DNA of 64,000 nt from Micropterix aruncella (taxonomy: Eukaryota; Arthropoda; Insecta; Lepidoptera; Micropterigidae), in NCBI GenBank assembly GCA_944548615.1, contig OX155964.1, positions 11,066,925 to 11,130,924 on the forward strand, written 5' to 3'. Positions 60,827 through 64,000 of the stretch are shown here, piece by piece. Made by a program: the position numbers and the translations under genes. Below the pieces are notes generated by a model. That model was given only the letters and a program-made list of their open reading frames with translations. It was not told where the DNA came from and made no database searches. The stretch's first letter is position 1. Each line of letters opens with the position of its first letter.

Positions 60827-63293
60827 GTAGACCGGGGACAAATGATACAGGGGACAGTTAAAACAAAGCCGTTTTCTCAGTTCCTATGATAGCTATCAAT
60901 GTGTGAGTGCCAACAGATTATACCTCTATAGGGCCCCGTATAACCTCTAGTTAGTCGCCGACGTCGGATTGTGCAAACGCCTACAGGGAGCCGACAAAAT
61001 TTCACGACCCCAAATGTAAATTTTACGTAACATTTCAATCAACTTATTTTTCATGATGGATGTAATGATGTTCACTTTTGCCTTACCTATCATGTACCTT
61101 TGGGTCTTGAGATTCTTTTGTGTATTATTTTGTCTGGATATGTGCTATGTAGTTCAGAATAAATTGTTTTTTTGGAAAAAAGTGTCGCCGGGGACGATTG
61201 ATACAATATTGAAGGGGACAATTGATACGTATCAATTGACCCCGTGTATCAACTGTCCCCGTTGACGATTCATTATCCAGTATTGTCAGTTTTATGATTG
61301 TCATGACTAATTAGTCTTCATGACGACATAATTTTGATTTATATGGTACAGCGCCCCTCTATGATCTGTTGTTATCGTTAATATGATAGCCATCTCCTTT
61401 TTCACATATCATAATTAATATCTCAATAATACGTATTTCGGCAAGAACCAAAAATAAAATCGCCTAATGTCCGGTGAAGAAATGACCAACGGACTCATAA
61501 ATTTATTATTGTAAATTGGGAATTTCAAACAAAAGATAATATACACCTGAACAAATAAAAGGGCACTTAAATAAAAAGGATCAACCAAATTTGTAAAAGC
61601 AGGTACCAAACGCTAAATATCTTAAAAACGGACGATTTAATAAGGAACGTAGGAAAAGGTATGATGCTAATTTGACAAGTCATTAGCAAACGGGAAAAAC
61701 CAGGCACCTGCGGTTAAATGAGTAAAAAGTTTCGAAGTCACTATGGTAGACTTGTGTGAAAATTCAAAGTGAACGGGTGTCCATTTGTGTGTTTTATCTA
61801 CACGTATTAAGTGAGTACAGATACAGACGTAAGGGTCCTACAAACCCTCGTTACGAGCCTTAGTACGAGGAGACGGCAGCAGCGGGACTGTATCCAGAAA
61901 GTGCAACAGCATCCAAGGTAGGAACTTCTAGTTCATTAGGCTTACGTGACCGAGCTCTCCCCAGGGTCTGAGCATCGCTAGTGGATTGCGAAGCTGGGCC
62001 ACCAAGGACCATTCTAAGCCATTTAAGCCTTTTAATTCCCTTAATTTCCATTTAATTTCCAATTAAAAAGTAAAAAAAAAATAATAATAATAAATTTATT
62101 AATTTTTAATGGTATTTTTAAAATATTTTTAATTTATTTATTACATTTAATTTCTATAATAATTTCAAAATCATTTTATAAAGAAGAGGAAAAACTATCG
62201 TCATTTGAATGTGGATTTCATAGAAAACTTTTAGCTCGAGGTTTGTAACGTTGACTGACCAAGATTAAGAATGTTAATTTTGATCTCGATAAAAAAAGGA
62301 AATTACTAACGCCTAAGTTTTAAGTTTTCGTTTAATCTTGTTTAACAATTTGTTGACATTTTAGATGTATCTTGCCATGCGCCTTTCACAGCGTTTGCTT
62401 CGCATCGTCAGTACGTGGCTTTATGGCTATGATTTATAAAGTAATTATTAAGTTTATTGGTAGCCCCGAAATGAGGAGTGTTTTAAACCAAAATATTTGA
62501 TGAATTAGTTTTTTATTCTTGTTAGAATACACACATGTAGGTGTATAATGTTGACTGAACTAAAAAAGAATGTTTGTTATGATCTCGATTAAAATAGAAA
62601 TGTTAAATATATATGTTCATTATATCTAATAAAAATGATCCCGAACAGTTTTACTAGTTTTATTCGTAAATACCAAAGTGACTTTTAATGTTTATTATTA
62701 GGAAAATAGTAGTTAACAACTGATGGGGACAGTTGAAACATGGGGACGGTTGATACAAACTTATTTTCATACAATTTCTTACTTTTAGTTTTCATTAACT
62801 ATTTTGGATTTGCTTGCTTAATTTACAAAAAGAAAACTTGAATTATACTTGTTTCTTTAAGATTCGTCACTTTGTTTTCATTATAATGTTATAGGACTTA
62901 TATATAAAATTTTAGAGGATGATTTATATAATTAATTTTTCAGATATTCGCACCTAAATATTCTATTTCTTTTCATATCTGAGTTAAAAAGCAGAAAATT
63001 ATCTATCTATTACCGTTAAAAAATAGTTTTTCATGGAACAAAATGTATGTTTTTTCATCGGCTGAAATTATGTATCATTTGTCCCCGGGTATGGGACAAT
63101 TGATACAATCTACCATGGTCTCTTTTCTGGTCTACAGTCGTTGAAGTATTTGACTTTAATTAAAATTGATTATTGAATTAGATAGCTGAATAAATTGTCT
63201 ATTCAATCATATTGATACATCTATCTAGAGTTTAATACTTTAGGCAATAATCACCTAAAAGTAAAAAGTGATCCAACTGTCCCCGGTCTCCCC
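60827..63293. mobile_element. Non-autonomous element with GGGGAGACCGGGG end, inside the minisatellite
   Basis: The right end, read inward, is TAGGGGAGACCGGGGACAGT; the left end is TAGACCGGGGACAAATGATA and lacks the first five bases GGGGA. The end motif GGGGACAATTGATACA is repeated internally at about 60834, 61190, 61214, 62725, 62742, reversed at 63072, and 63092. The terminal 13-mer equals that of the pogo-like element at 40-1410, so the same transposase class is likely (inference). The longest frames (61053-61265 +, 61860-62051 -) are not recognisable. Confidence 0.65.
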
Positions 63294-63800
63294 TAGGTAT
63301 GTGTATAAAGGTATTCGAGCAGGGATATTATTTTTGCTCAACCTCTTTGTTGTAAATCGCCAATAGATGGCGCTGCAGCGCATCGACTTCTATACCGTTC
63401 AACCGATCGCCATAAAAATCTAACGAAGTTATTCGAGCAGGTAGGTACCTATATTATTTTTGCTCGATCCACTTTGTTGTAAAACGCCACTAAATAGCGT
63501 TGCAGCGCATCAACTTCTATACCGTTCAACCGATCGCCATAAAAATCTAACGAAGGTATTCGAGCAGGTACCTATATTACTTTTACTCTATCCATTTTGT
63601 TGTAACACCCCTAGATGGCGCTGCAGCGCATCAACTTCTATAGGTACCATTCAACCGATCGCCATAAAAATAGATAGGTGTGCAAAGGTATTCGAGCAGG
63701 GATATTATTTTTGCTCTATCCACTTTGTTGTAACTCGCCAATAGATGGCGCTGCAGCGTATGAACTTCTATACCGCTCAACCGATCGCCATGCACCCGTC
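63294..63800 (+). repeat. ~125-bp minisatellite array, right part
   Basis: The first 302 bp repeat 60525-60826 without a difference. Two further diverged units follow (near 63615 and 63745). Confidence 0.85.
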
Positions 63801-64000
63801 ATGATCGCCACCCGGGAAACATCGGGTAATATTCCAGTAGTAGGTACCATATGTAGGTAATGAATGCCTGTGGTTATATATACATAGATATATAATATAT
63901 TATAATCATGCAGTGAGGTTCATAAAAAGAATGAGCGCTCAAATACGGCAAAGAAAGTGATTGCGAACGAGATTGCGGCGCGTTAAGTAAATAGAAAAGG
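63801..64000. other. No feature seen
   Basis: Unremarkable sequence to the window edge. Confidence 0.5.

Noticed and set aside
60525..63595. 302-bp repeats read as LTRs of a retrotransposon
   Set aside because: They consist of minisatellite units that continue outside the element, do not start TG or end CA, and the insert has no gag or pol.

Overview
The window looks like nuclear DNA of a lepidopteran insect (moth or butterfly). It is AT-rich, full of the 'GTAGGTACCTA' words common in that order, and built almost entirely of transposable-element debris typical of it: tRNA-derived SINEs, 5'-truncated non-LTR retrotransposons with short-word tails, a Penelope-like element, deleted mariner/pogo/hAT elements, many MITEs, and RTE-type tails ending in TTTATAATATTAGTA. 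There is no operon structure and no intact conserved cellular gene. The assignment to Lepidoptera is inferred from repeat content, not from a species-specific gene.

Layout. 1-5.6 kb: a pogo-like transposon nested in an unclassified ~650-bp repeat, then a Penelope-like element arranged as a palindrome with two 696-bp arms. 5.7-13.8 kb: two SINEs, a decayed CLIP-domain serine protease on the minus strand (9.0-9.7 kb), a TIR MITE, a 5S rRNA-derived segment and a proline-rich minus-strand ORF. 13.8-27.7 kb: foldback MITEs, minisatellites, copies of the ~650-bp repeat and two truncated LINEs. 27.9-29.6 kb and 40.8-43.7 kb: a 617-bp satellite unit beside long (TA)n tracts; the second locus is a ~2.9-kb palindrome. 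30-40.3 kb: LINE C-terminal fragments, a deleted mariner and several TIR MITEs. 44-51 kb: more copies of the ~650-bp repeat, one nested in a hAT element. 51.5 kb and 58.2 kb: two CpG-rich islands with the only exon-like sequences that could belong to host genes. 60.3-63.8 kb: a ~125-bp minisatellite interrupted by a 2.47-kb element flanked by exact 302-bp direct repeats.

The coding sequences do not form a pathway. The reverse transcriptase plus GIY-YIG protein of the Penelope-like element is the best preserved. The pogo, mariner and LINE proteins are fragments. The protease has lost its frame several times.

The observations most worth following are: the ~650-bp repeat family (eight copies, 11-16-bp target duplications and a 3' hairpin in the best copies, no recognisable ORF); two DNA elements that share the terminal word GGGGAGACCGGGG and carry several internal copies of their own end motif; the exact 302-bp duplication around one of them; and the two large palindromes. 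No CRISPR array, functional tRNA gene or complete rRNA gene was seen.
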